Below are positions 18,141 to 26,173 of a stretch of 49,012 nt of DNA, one piece after another. The stretch covers positions 1 through 49,012 of the forward strand of contig JABSOX010000039.1 of NCBI GenBank assembly GCA_013215655.1. The letters are read 5' to 3'. The notes beneath the pieces are model-generated. The model was not told where the DNA came from. It did not search any database and saw only the letters and a program-made list of their open reading frames with translations. The position numbers and the translations under genes are program-made. Numbering within the stretch: position 1 is the stretch's first letter; each line of letters opens with the position of its first letter. Source of the DNA: Colwellia sp. Its GTDB lineage: Bacteria > Pseudomonadota > Gammaproteobacteria > Enterobacterales > Alteromonadaceae.

Positions 18141-18860
18141 TTAATTATTTTTAGTGACAGGTGGCCATGGTAATTGCCAGGGTTGAGTAAGTTTAGCTAT
18201 ATTTTCACTGACAACAGAAGTTAAAAATTCATTACCAAAGACGGGTTTATTTACATATGAATATAGAGTGTCATTTAAAGTAAATTGCAGCGCAAAAGCG
18301 TGTAAGTATCCTCGATCAGCTTGTGAATTTGAGTAATAATTTGGATCGCCAATAATAGGAGAGCCAATGCTGCTAAGCGCTACACGAATTTGATGTGTTT
18401 TTCCTGAATGTGGCTTGATGATAAATAAGCGCTTACCGCCACCAATACTATAGGAAAAAAATTGACTGATTGCCGGATTGTTTTGACTACGCAGTAATTT
18501 CCACATACTGCGACGACTTTTAACCATATCACCTTTAATCAACCCCTGTTTTTTATTAGGTTTCTTATCACTTACAGCAAGATAAAACTTTTGTATTTTA
18601 TGCTGCTCAAACAGCTGCTGAAATGCTATTGCTGTTGCTTTATTTCTAGCAAAGATGATTAATCCAGAGGTAATCTTATCTAACCGATGTACAGGATAGA
18701 GTTCACTGTAGCCATATTGTGATTTAATTTCACTAAATAAACCTGAACCTAAAACATCTTCATCATGAAAGCTTATACCTGTTGGTTTTATGGCAATAAT
18801 AAAGTCGCTTTGTTCATCAATTAGCGTAAGGTCATTTTTTTTAGTTGAGTTTTTTGACAT
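18141..18860 (-). CDS. RluA-family pseudouridine synthase
   Basis: This 239-residue enzyme converts uridine to pseudouridine in an RNA. The catalytic motif YPVHRLDKITSGLIIFARN carries the essential Asp (about residue 60), and KPHSGKTHQIRVALSSIGSPI is the conserved RNA-binding and active-site segment. No S4 domain precedes it. It resembles the small Rlu-like group often annotated as TIGR01621; the target (tRNA or rRNA) is not clear from sequence. The NhaC-family gene ends three bases upstream, so the two are cotranscribed. Its 3' end faces the minisatellite of the convergent gene. Confidence 0.88.
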   Translation of the reverse strand: MSKNSTKKNDLTLIDEQSDFIIAIKPTGISFHDEDVLGSGLFSEIKSQYGYSELYPVHRLDKITSGLIIFARNKATAIAFQQLFEQHKIQKFYLAVSDKKPNKKQGLIKGDMVKSRRSMWKLLRSQNNPAISQFFSYSIGGGKRLFIIKPHSGKTHQIRVALSSIGSPIIGDPNYYSNSQADRGYLHAFALQFTLNDTLYSYVNKPVFGNEFLTSVVSENIAKLTQPWQLPWPPVTKNN

Positions 18861-18863
18861 GTC

Positions 18864-20222
18864 CTAAAAACTTAAGCCAATAATTATATAAATTACTAAC
18901 GTCGCTACAGCGCCAACTAGTGCATACGGTAGCTGTGTTTTAACATGTTCAAAATGATCACAACCACTGGCCATTGAAGCGACGACAGTGGTATCTGATA
19001 TCGGTGATGCATGGTCGCCAAAAATCCCGCCACCTAAGACTGCTGCAACCAAAAACTCTACAGGTAAACCACTTTGTTGGGCAATAGGAACCGCGATAGG
19101 TATTAATATGGCAAATGTTCCCCATGAGGTACCTGTTGCAAAGGCCATAATTGCTGCCGCGATAAAGAGAATGGGAGCCATTAGGAATAAAGGCACTTCA
19201 ACATTAAGTAGCTGGCTAACATAAACCCCTGTGCCTAAGGCTTTAATTGCATCACCAAAGGCGAAAGAAAGTACCAAAATAGCGACGACAGGTGCCATGT
19301 GTTTAATACCTGTTATTGAACCCGTGGCAATTTCCTTAAATGACAATAATTTATATATAATTATCATAAATATAAGTATGCTTAAAGAACTGACAATAGC
19401 CCAAAATACCGAAAAAGAACCGGAACCACGGCGAATGTCACCATTACCCGTTATCCATAATAGGCTTAACGTAATGACTAATAATGAAATGAGTGGTAAC
19501 CACATGACTTTTGCCGGCGCTATTTTTTCAATCGTTTGCTGAGTTACCGGTGCTAACATGGATTCAGCATGTTTCATTGGGCCAAATACTTTACCGCTAT
19601 AGGCGGTGTAGTAGGCTAGAGCAACAGCAATAATGGCATAAACGTTATAACTTATCGTACCAATTAAAATACCGACAGGGTCGGAAAATTGATAACCATC
19701 TAATAGCCCTAAGACATAAGCTCCCCAGCCATTAATGAGAAATAAGATACTGATAGGCGCACAAGTTGAATCTAATAAATAGGCCAGTTTTGCTCTGCTC
19801 ATGCCATGTTTATCAAAGAGCTTTTGACTGGCCATGCCAGCGGTAAACATACTTAAGTTAGTATCAGTGAAAATACTGGTGCCAATGATGGTCGGCAGCA
19901 TACTTGCTTGTCGTTGAGTTTTGACTAAATTGAGGCTGCTAAGATGTTTTATAAAACCATTCACTGCGCCGGACTGGTTCATTAAAGTAACCAACGCACC
20001 AATAAGTAGACTAAAGACGATGATGTAAGTATTACCTAATGATGAAAATACATTAACGATCCCCCATGCACCTTCTTTTACTCCATCGATGAGCTGCCAA
20101 TTAGCGCCCATGACAAAACTTAATAGCACACCACAAAATAAAGCGAGCAAAGCATTTTTACGCCAAACAGCAATAATGATGGCCACTAAAGGAGGCAATA
20201 AACTTAAAGGATTATCTTGCAT
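18864..20222 (-). CDS. NhaC-family Na+/H+ antiporter or related exchanger
   Basis: This is a 452-residue inner-membrane protein with about 11-12 hydrophobic segments. Motifs such as GTSIFTDTNLSMFTAGMASQ, STCAPISILFLINGWGAYV, FATGTSWGTFAILIPIAVPI and GGGIFGDHASPISDTTVVAS are those of the NhaC superfamily (PF03553). Members exchange Na+ for H+ or carry organic acids coupled to cations, so the exact cargo is uncertain. Its ATG faces a 338-bp divergent spacer shared with gshA. It is followed after three bases by the pseudouridine synthase gene. A Na+ antiporter would suit a marine cell that powers its flagellum with Na+. Confidence 0.9.
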   Translation of the reverse strand: MQDNPLSLLPPLVAIIIAVWRKNALLALFCGVLLSFVMGANWQLIDGVKEGAWGIVNVFSSLGNTYIIVFSLLIGALVTLMNQSGAVNGFIKHLSSLNLVKTQRQASMLPTIIGTSIFTDTNLSMFTAGMASQKLFDKHGMSRAKLAYLLDSTCAPISILFLINGWGAYVLGLLDGYQFSDPVGILIGTISYNVYAIIAVALAYYTAYSGKVFGPMKHAESMLAPVTQQTIEKIAPAKVMWLPLISLLVITLSLLWITGNGDIRRGSGSFSVFWAIVSSLSILIFMIIIYKLLSFKEIATGSITGIKHMAPVVAILVLSFAFGDAIKALGTGVYVSQLLNVEVPLFLMAPILFIAAAIMAFATGTSWGTFAILIPIAVPIAQQSGLPVEFLVAAVLGGGIFGDHASPISDTTVVASMASGCDHFEHVKTQLPYALVGAVATLVIYIIIGLSF

Positions 20223-20560
20223 ACTAAGGTAACTTCTTATTTTTTTGCGTTAGACTTTACCGTATGAAGTGTTGATAAGAAACTCTAATTCTTTGATCGT
20301 GACCTTATTTGATGAAATTTAATGGTGATAAGCTACTCAAGAAACATTTTATTACGATTAATAGAAAACTGTATAGGTACAATTGATGAAATTATTGTAA
20401 TGATTTGTTGGTGCATACGGTCACATACAGTCAAGTATTTGAATTTATTTGGTTGGTATTTCTGGTTGTGGCAATAAATAACGTGATTTGACCATTGAAA
20501 AACTGAGATCAAGCCACAAATTAGAAAGCATAACTCTTGCTTAAAGCATTGGGACATATT
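20223..20560. other. Divergent promoter region between the NhaC-type gene and gshA
   Basis: This AT-rich spacer should hold promoters for both flanking genes. I find no convincing operator, riboswitch or repeat. The minus-strand open frame at 20333-20557 looks spurious: it overlaps the gshA start and shows no family motif. Confidence 0.5.
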
Positions 20561-22132
20561 TTGACATTATCTTTTAGTGAACATATAGCTACATTTAACC
20601 AAGCCTCAAATTTGTCATCATTGACAGGGTTTGGTCGAGGCATTGAACGAGAAGCCTTACGTGTATTAAGCGAAGGTCGGCTTTCAGAAGAGCCTCACCA
20701 TTATAATCTCGGCTCAGCATTAACCAATCCTTATATAACTACAGACTATTCAGAAGCATTATTAGAGTTTATAACGCCGGTTAGTTACACACCTGAAGAG
20801 ACTATTGCACAATTACAAGATATTCAAAAATTTACGCTTAGTCAGCTTAATGGTGAGTTATTGTGGCCAATGAGTATGCCGTGTTTTGTTGATGATGCTG
20901 AAAAAATACCGCTGGCTCAATACGGCAGTTCAAATGTCGGTACCATGAAAACTGTATATCGCCAAGGGCTTAAAAACCGTTATGGCAGCATGATGCAGGT
21001 TATTTCGGGAATTCACTTTAATTTTTCGTTTCCTCAGAGTTTTTGGCGAACACTACAAACGATCAATAATAATAGTGATAATTTAGATGATTTTATTTCT
21101 GAACGTTATTTTTCTGTATTACGTAATTACAAACGTTTTTGTTGGTTGATCCCGTATTTATATGGTAGTTCTCCGGCAATATGCCCTTCTTTTTTACAAG
21201 GTAAATCACAAAACTTACCTTTTAAAAAATCAGCAAAAGGTTATTTATACTTAGAGCATGCAACGTCATTACGGATGAGTGATTTGGGGTATACCAACAG
21301 TGAACAATCATCATTACAAATTTGTTATAACAACCTTGATGGTTATTTAGATGGTGTTAAAAAAGCCATAAACTTAACGTCAGAAACATTTGAAAAAATA
21401 GGCATTAAAGTTGATGGGCAATATCAACAATTAAATGGCAATGTATTGCAAATAGAAAATGAACTCTATGCTCCTATTCGCCCAAAACAAGTCGCAAAGT
21501 CTGGAGAAAAGCCTTCGGAGGCTTTACAAAATAGAGGGGTTGAATACATTGAAGTTCGTGCCTTAGATGTAAACCCTTTTGTTGATACTGGCATCAGTCT
21601 CGAACAAGTTTATTTCTTGGATATTTTTCTTACCTATTGTGCTTTAAAAGACCATTCAAATTTAGATTGCTCAATACAGCAAAATTATGAAAAAAACATG
21701 GATGAAGTTGTTATTCGTGGTCGAGACCCATTATTACGATTATCTGATCATGGAGAGATAAAATCAGTTAAACAGTGGGGTTTGGAAATCTTTACTGAAA
21801 TGATGGATGTTGCATTACTTTTAGATAAAGCAAATAATTCAACCAAGTATCAGCAAGTACTGAAGAATGAAAAAGCAAAATTAATTGACGCAAACTTAAC
21901 TCCTTCGGCACAAATTTTAGATATTGTGGTAACTAAAGAAGGGAGTTTAGTAGGAACGGCCTTAGAAATGGCAAGTGGTTATCGTGAAGCTCTCCTAAAG
22001 CAAGACTATAAAGTATTTGATCTGCAACATTTTGAAGACAGTGTTATAACCTCTCATCAAGCGCAAAAAAACATAGAGCAAAGTGATGAGGTGAATTTCG
22101 ACCAGTTTTTAGCTGAATATTTTGCTGATTAA
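20561..22132 (+). CDS. gshA: Glutamate-cysteine ligase
   Basis: GshA joins glutamate and cysteine with ATP, the first and limiting step of glutathione synthesis. The sequence is of the gammaproteobacterial GshA type: GFGRGIEREALRVLSEGRL, LGSALTNPYITTDYSEALLE, LWPMSMPCFVDD, LAQYGSSNVGTMKTVYRQGL and YIEVRALDVNPF. I choose TTG 20561 (MTLSFSEHI, about 523 residues) because GGGA ends six bases upstream. A TTG at 20537 would add eight residues but has a weaker site. The gene stands alone; gshB is not in the window. No U-rich plus-strand terminator directly follows; the hairpin at 22171-22191 is oriented for the minus strand. Confidence 0.95.
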   Translation: MTLSFSEHIATFNQASNLSSLTGFGRGIEREALRVLSEGRLSEEPHHYNLGSALTNPYITTDYSEALLEFITPVSYTPEETIAQLQDIQKFTLSQLNGELLWPMSMPCFVDDAEKIPLAQYGSSNVGTMKTVYRQGLKNRYGSMMQVISGIHFNFSFPQSFWRTLQTINNNSDNLDDFISERYFSVLRNYKRFCWLIPYLYGSSPAICPSFLQGKSQNLPFKKSAKGYLYLEHATSLRMSDLGYTNSEQSSLQICYNNLDGYLDGVKKAINLTSETFEKIGIKVDGQYQQLNGNVLQIENELYAPIRPKQVAKSGEKPSEALQNRGVEYIEVRALDVNPFVDTGISLEQVYFLDIFLTYCALKDHSNLDCSIQQNYEKNMDEVVIRGRDPLLRLSDHGEIKSVKQWGLEIFTEMMDVALLLDKANNSTKYQQVLKNEKAKLIDANLTPSAQILDIVVTKEGSLVGTALEMASGYREALLKQDYKVFDLQHFEDSVITSHQAQKNIEQSDEVNFDQFLAEYFAD

Positions 22133-22163
22133 AGCTTTCATATTTAAGAAAATAATTTTAGAC

Positions 22164-22232
22164 AAAAAAAAGCGCGTTAGGGCAACGCGCTATAAAACTA
22201 TGAAAGCAGTCCAGGGAGGTTTTGCTTTCATA
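22164..22232 (-). ncRNA. Candidate small RNA 1 of a paralogous pair
   Basis: Read on the minus strand, a perfect 8-bp hairpin ATGAAAGC/GCTTTCAT (22231-22200) displays a loop with CCTCCCT. After a short AU linker (GTTTTAT) comes a terminator hairpin AGCGCGTT/AACGCGCT (22191-22171) followed by at least eight T. The plan and linker are shared with candidate RNA 2 at 22575-22648. The upstream blocks TTTGAACTAT and TCATAAT are also shared, at identical spacing. The CCTCCCT loop could pair with Shine-Dalgarno sequences. Predicted length is about 68 nt. Nothing here shows that it is transcribed. Confidence 0.6.
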
Positions 22233-22234
22233 TA

Positions 22235-22265
22235 TTATGACTTTACTTATTTCAAATAGTTCAAA
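22235..22265 (-). promoter_or_regulatory. Promoter-like blocks for candidate small RNA 1
   Basis: On the minus strand, TTTGAACTA (22265-22257) and TCATAA (22240-22235) are separated by 16 bp. The same blocks with exactly 16 bp between them precede candidate RNA 2. The layout resembles an RpoE-type (extracytoplasmic sigma) promoter of the GAACTT-N16-TC class. A sigma-70 reading, TTGAAC-N19-CATAAT, is possible but has a long spacer. Confidence 0.5.
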
Positions 22266-22295
22266 AAACATTCAATTTATTTTTAAATAAAATGT

Positions 22296-22562
22296 ATATA
22301 CCCAAGATACCTCAAGATGCTCGTTTCAGGACGCCCGAGCAATTCATGATCTAGGCGTGTATTTTATTAATGGTTGTTCCCTTAATTAGATACGCAACGA
22401 CGAACATGATTTACTCGGACGTCCCCGTAGGGCTGGTTTAGAAACGTTTATACTGCGTTATTGATTTCGACAATAGAAAAAACTATTCTCATCAATCAAA
22501 GCCTTGCCTAAAACGTTTCTAATTCCAGCTGAATCCTGCATCTTGAGGTAACTTGGGTATAT
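22296..22562 (+). mobile_element. MITE-like element, copy 1
   Basis: A 267-bp non-coding element is bounded by terminal inverted repeats. The left end (22297-22320) begins TATACCCAAGATACCTCAAG and the right end (22538-22561) is its complement with one mismatch in 24 bp. Inside, a second inverted repeat, GAGCAATTCATG (22337) against CATGATTTACTC (ending 22416), closes an 80-bp core. The core is shared in opposite orientation with the element at 23402-23716. No transposase is encoded. It sits between the two candidate small RNA units. Confidence 0.8.
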
Positions 22563-22574
22563 GAAAAAAAAGAC

Positions 22575-22648
22575 AAAAAAAAGCGCATCTTACTTAACAG
22601 TAAATGCGCTATAAAACATGAAACACTAGGGAAATAAGCCTCTCATAT
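22575..22648 (-). ncRNA. Candidate small RNA 2 of a paralogous pair
   Basis: On the minus strand, hairpin ATGAGA/TTTCAT (22646-22618) presents a loop containing TTTCCCTA. The linker GTTTTAT leads to a terminator hairpin with outer stem AGCGCA/TGCGCT (22610-22582), then a run of eight T. The plan, linker and AGCGC-type terminator match candidate RNA 1, while stem bases differ in a pairing-preserving way. Predicted length is about 74 nt. Its 5' end lies upstream of, and antisense to, the leader of the transglycosylase gene that begins at 22766. Confidence 0.6.
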
Positions 22649-22649
22649 A

Positions 22650-22680
22650 GTATGAGCCAAGAATTTTGTTATAGTTCAAA
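22650..22680 (-). promoter_or_regulatory. Promoter-like blocks for candidate small RNA 2
   Basis: TTTGAACTA (22680-22672) and TCATAC (22655-22650) are separated by 16 bp on the minus strand, the same arrangement as upstream of candidate RNA 1. They are compatible with an extracytoplasmic-sigma type promoter; assignment is inference. Confidence 0.5.
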
Positions 22681-22765
22681 TAAAGTTTATTTAATTTTTA
22701 TAAACGCTGTAATTCAACTATCTTTCTGGCATTATTATTTTATAAATCACCATAAAGTTTTCCTT

Positions 22766-23392
22766 ATGCCTTTTTATTTTTCAAAAATCATTACTTTAGC
22801 GATGCTTGTTTTTATTTTTTTGACGAGCTGTGCAACCCCACCACCAAAGAATCCTGAAAATTTATGCGAAATATTTCGAGAGCATAGAAGTTGGTACTTC
22901 GCCGCCAAAGATGCAAAAGATAAATGGGGAGTACCTATTCATGTACCAATGAGCATGATGTATCAAGAGAGCTCTTTTAGATCGGATGCTTTGCCCCCTA
23001 AAGACTATTTATTTGGATTTATTCCTTGGGGACGTGTTAGCTCTGCTTACGGTTTTTCTCAAGCTAAAACGATGACATGGGCTGATTATATTAGAGAAAC
23101 AGGAAATTCAGGTGCAGACCGAGATGACTTCGATGATGCAATTGATTTTATGTCATGGTTTATTTTTAAAACTCAGAAAATTAATAAAGTTTCAAAATGG
23201 GATACTTATAATCAATACCTTAATTATCATGAAGGTTGGGGAGGTTTTAAGCGCAAGAGCTATAAAAAGAAACCTTGGTTGGTGAAAGTTTCTCGTAAAG
23301 TAGATAGCAGAGCTAAACGATATAGCGGACAACTAAAAAGTTGTGAAGATGAACTCAATTCAAGTTGGCTATGGCGTTTATTTTTTGGTTAA
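22766..23392 (+). CDS. Lipoprotein lytic transglycosylase (SLT-like)
   Basis: This is a predicted periplasmic lipoprotein of about 208 residues. I start at ATG 22766 (MPFYFSKIITLAMLVFIFLT) because it gives a clean lipoprotein signal with lipobox LTSC; the frame is open back to 22652. The mature part contains VPMSMMYQESSFRSDALPP with the likely catalytic Glu, then VSSAYGFSQAKTMTWADY and YHEGWGG, matching the transglycosylase SLT fold, which cuts peptidoglycan glycan strands with 1,6-anhydro product. It has no partner genes. It lies between two inverted copies of a MITE-like element, and the upstream leader carries a candidate antisense small RNA. Confidence 0.85.
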   Translation: MPFYFSKIITLAMLVFIFLTSCATPPPKNPENLCEIFREHRSWYFAAKDAKDKWGVPIHVPMSMMYQESSFRSDALPPKDYLFGFIPWGRVSSAYGFSQAKTMTWADYIRETGNSGADRDDFDDAIDFMSWFIFKTQKINKVSKWDTYNQYLNYHEGWGGFKRKSYKKKPWLVKVSRKVDSRAKRYSGQLKSCEDELNSSWLWRLFFG

Positions 23393-23401
23393 GTCAATTT
23401 A

Positions 23402-23716
23402 AATACCCGTTACCATTCAAAGTGCATGATTTCAGTTGGAGTTATAAGTACTTTAGGCGAGGCATTCGTTTTAGAGAAGGGGTATTCTCGGCAACTACGT
23501 TCTGCGTTGCCCTAATGGTCCACATCGATGTGGAAACCTTGTCAAAATGAATAACGTGGCATAAAGTGCTTATAAACCAACCCAGAGGGGACTACTGAGT
23601 AAATCATGCTCGTCGTTGCCTCTTTTTTCAAGGGAATGACCATTAATAAAAAGAGACCCTTGATCATGAATTGCTCAGTAGTTCTGAAATATGCATCTTG
23701 ATTGGCAACGGGTATA
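23402..23716 (-). mobile_element. MITE-like element, copy 2 (inverted)
   Basis: A 315-bp non-coding element has imperfect terminal inverted repeats. The left end (23402-23435) begins AATACCCGTTACCATTCAAA; the right end (23684-23716) ends CAACGGGTATA. Its internal 80-bp core (23597-23676) is the reverse complement of the core of copy 1, sharing for example GAGCAATTCATGATC, TTTTATTAATGGT and CAACGACGA. The terminal repeats differ from copy 1, so it belongs to a related subfamily. Small open frames across it are not credible genes. Together the two copies bracket the transglycosylase gene. Confidence 0.75.
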
Positions 23717-23904
23717 TATATTTCCAGTAGTGTTGGGATACTGTTTTTTATACAGCATATACCTTGCCAAAAAAATATTTTTTTTGTTAATTAACAGCAA
23801 GCTCTTGGTATATCTATACCTTTAAAAAATGTCAAAAAAACTTCATTTTTCTGTAAGAAAACGATTGCAAAATGCAAAGCTTATATTTATTGGCCTTGCA
23901 TTTG
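23717..23904. other. AT-rich spacer next to the DnaA-box cluster
   Basis: This is very AT-rich sequence with A and T tracts (for example near 23768-23795 and 23827-23850) and no coding potential. It adjoins the DnaA-box-like cluster and could be an easily melted region or simply the 3' intergenic spacer of the MITE. Confidence 0.4.
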
Positions 23905-23994
23905 TTATCCACAGAAATTGTGGAAAAATGCTCTTGCTTAATTAGCTTGTGAATAACTTTGTGATTAACTTTGAACTAAACAATATTATCCACA
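23905..23994. promoter_or_regulatory. Cluster of DnaA-box-like sequences
   Basis: Within 90 bp there are two perfect TTATCCACA boxes on the plus strand (23905-23913 and 23986-23994). On the minus strand are TTTTCCACA (23927-23919), TTATTCACA (23956-23948) and TTAATCACA (23968-23960, one mismatch). The cluster lies just 3' of the yfjD stop, between that gene and MITE copy 2. dnaA, dnaN and gidA/mnmG are not in the window, so a chromosomal origin is unlikely; a DnaA-titration or reactivation site is a better guess. Confidence 0.65.
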
Positions 23995-24030
23995 ATTTAT
24001 GAATAGATACCCATTTCAAACTCTATTTTA

Positions 24031-25317
24031 CTAATCATCCTTATGAGCAGCACCTTGGTATAATTCAGGTAAAATACGCACTGTAATGATCATATTGTCG
24101 TTTACATCAATAATTTCTACAGGATAACCTGCAACTCTTACGCTGATGTTAGCTTGAGGGATATCTTCAAGGTACTCTACGATTAAGCCATTTAATGTTT
24201 TAGGGCCATCAGTTGGGAAGTGCCAACTCATTTCTTTATTAATGTCACGTATGGTGGCACTGCCATCAACAAGATAACTACCGTCAGGCTGAATGCTTAC
24301 CTCATCACTGGTTGTTGGCGTCATTGTGGTGGTGAAATCACCAACAATCTCTTCAAGTATATCTTCCAATGTCACTAATCCTTGAATATCACCATATTCA
24401 TCAACAACCAAAGCTAAGCGCTCTTTTGCACGCTGAAACTTTAGTAATTGAACATTGAGTGGCGTTTTTTCAGGGACAAAATAAAGTTCTCTTACGGCTC
24501 TAAGTAATGACGCTTTGGTGAATTGATTTTTTGAAAGCAATTTCAAAGCATCACGAACATGAACATAACCAACAACATCATCAATACTATCGCGATATAA
24601 CAAAACTCGGGTATGGTTAGACTGTGTTAATTGTTTTTGAATTTTTTTCCAGTCATCATTAATATCAATACCAATGAGTTCGTTACGCGGTACCATAATG
24701 TCTTCAACCGTGACTTTTTCAAGATCTAATATACCAACTAACATATCTTGATCTCGCTCAGGTAGTAGAGCACCCGCTTCATTTACAACGGTGCGTAACT
24801 CCTCTGAGCTTAAACTGTGTTGCTCTCGTTGTTTTGAACTAACACCTAATAGCGATAGTATGCCATTAGTTATCCAATTCACCGCTATTACAACTGGGTA
24901 TAGCAACTTTAATAATAAGACCAATATAATTGAACTGGGGAAAGCAACTTTCTCTGGGTAGAGTGCCGCCATTGTTTTAGGGGTGATTTCAGCAAAAATT
25001 AGAATGACTAATGTTAACAATAAACCCGCATAAAATATCCCCGTATCACCATATAATCTTTCCGCGATGATACCAGTGATCAGGGTCGCAAAAATATTGA
25101 CTAAATTATTACCAATAAGGATCAAACCAATAAGTTTATCGGGTTCTTCAAGAAGTTTACTAACCCGCTTAGCACCTTTGTGGTTTTGTTTTTCAAGATG
25201 TTTTAACTTATAGCGATTTAGCGACATCATGCCTGTTTCTGAACTAGAGAAGTAAGCTGACAGTAGAATGAGTATGCCAAGTATGACAGACAACATTTCA
25301 GTGGTGATATTATCCAA
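24031..25317 (-). CDS. yfjD: CNNM/CorC-family transporter (DUF21-CBS-CorC)
   Basis: This 428-residue inner-membrane protein is of the CorB/YfjD type, linked to Mg2+ or Co2+ efflux and resistance. It has an N-terminal DUF21 domain with about four membrane segments (LGILILLSAYFSSSETGMMS at the start), a tandem CBS pair (about 200-325, with VEDIMVPRNELIGIDIN and LVVDEYGDIQGLVTLEDILE), and a C-terminal CorC_HlyC domain (about 345-420). The start codon is TTG at 25317 with AAGGA upstream. The gene follows ypjD in the order known from E. coli (ffh, ypjD, yfjD). A DnaA-box-like cluster lies just beyond its stop. Confidence 0.93.
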   Translation of the reverse strand: MDNITTEMLSVILGILILLSAYFSSSETGMMSLNRYKLKHLEKQNHKGAKRVSKLLEEPDKLIGLILIGNNLVNIFATLITGIIAERLYGDTGIFYAGLLLTLVILIFAEITPKTMAALYPEKVAFPSSIILVLLLKLLYPVVIAVNWITNGILSLLGVSSKQREQHSLSSEELRTVVNEAGALLPERDQDMLVGILDLEKVTVEDIMVPRNELIGIDINDDWKKIQKQLTQSNHTRVLLYRDSIDDVVGYVHVRDALKLLSKNQFTKASLLRAVRELYFVPEKTPLNVQLLKFQRAKERLALVVDEYGDIQGLVTLEDILEEIVGDFTTTMTPTTSDEVSIQPDGSYLVDGSATIRDINKEMSWHFPTDGPKTLNGLIVEYLEDIPQANISVRVAGYPVEIIDVNDNMIITVRILPELYQGAAHKDD

Positions 25318-25372
25318 AAAGAGGATCCTTGTTATTTAGAATGTAAAACATAAATATAAGTATAAATTCAGA

Positions 25373-26173
25373 TTAGGCTAAAATAAATTCTTTGACAAAG
25401 CGACTACCAAAATAAGCTAACGTTAATAAAGCACTGGCTGATGTCACTAATATCAATACACGATGGCCACGCCAACCTTGTTTATAATGTCCCCATAAGA
25501 TGATGATATATAAAGATAGAGATAATAATGATAATACCGTTTTATGGGCGTTGGCTTTGGAAATAAAATTTTCAAGATAAACAAAACCAACAAGTTCGCT
25601 GGCAAATAAACAAATAGTACCTATGGCCAAAATAATAAAGAGCTGTCCTTCTACTTGCATCAGAGGGGGCAGATGGCTAACAGCCAGCAAGTTTTTACTT
25701 TTCAATTTAAAATTTATATAAGCCACTTGAAAGGCATAAAGTGTTGCAATGATCAGTACACAATAAGCGATTAACGCCAATGTTATATGACTAACAATTG
25801 GCATTTTTTCGGCAATTAAAGGTGCTTGCCCTATTGTCGGTATAAAAATCATCACCAATTGCCAAAAACCAGCAAAGCCATAGACAACAGGCAGTAACAA
25901 ATTAATTTTATAGCGTAGTGCTATTGCAGATACCGTTAAAGTAATGAGCAAACTCACCAGCGATATTACATTGGGTAAACTAAAGTTGATTGTTTCGTTT
26001 GAATATAAGAACTCTCCATTGCTCAATGTATGGGCAATAATGGCAATACATGCCAAAAACAAGACAATGACTATGTTTGGGCCTTTAGGATGAAATAGTC
26101 GGGAAATAATTGCTATTGTTGCTAGTAGATAGCCGACAAAAGCAATAAAAGAACCAATGTTCGATAAATTCAC
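25373..26173 (-). CDS. ypjD: Inner-membrane protein YpjD (CcsA-like cytochrome c assembly family)
   Basis: This is a membrane protein of about 266 residues with eight predicted helices, of the cytochrome C assembly protein family (PF01578). The family-type segment SELVGFVYLENFISKANAHK followed by TVLSLLSLSLYIIILWGHYKQGWRGHR near the end is conserved in YpjD homologues. Its biochemical role is not established; the resemblance is to haem-handling CcsA/CcmC proteins. I choose GTG 26173 because GGAG ends about six bases upstream; a GTG at 26188 is possible. It is divergent from ffh and upstream of yfjD, as in E. coli. Confidence 0.88.
   Translation of the reverse strand: MNLSNIGSFIAFVGYLLATIAIISRLFHPKGPNIVIVLFLACIAIIAHTLSNGEFLYSNETINFSLPNVISLVSLLITLTVSAIALRYKINLLLPVVYGFAGFWQLVMIFIPTIGQAPLIAEKMPIVSHITLALIAYCVLIIATLYAFQVAYINFKLKSKNLLAVSHLPPLMQVEGQLFIILAIGTICLFASELVGFVYLENFISKANAHKTVLSLLSLSLYIIILWGHYKQGWRGHRVLILVTSASALLTLAYFGSRFVKEFILA

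Noticed and set aside
20333-20557. 74-codon minus-strand open frame near gshA
   Set aside because: It lies in the divergent promoter region, overlaps possible gshA start codons and has no recognisable motif or ribosome site.
23365-23550. 61-codon plus-strand open frame after the transglycosylase gene
   Set aside because: It overlaps the end of that gene in another frame and continues into a MITE-like element.
22296-23716. Composite transposon
   Set aside because: The flanking elements are non-coding and no transposase is present, so mobility can only be supplied from elsewhere; I call them MITE-like instead.
23905-23994. Chromosomal replication origin
   Set aside because: DnaA-like boxes are present, but none of dnaA, dnaN, recF, gyrB, mnmG or parAB is nearby, and the flanking genes are not origin genes in related bacteria.
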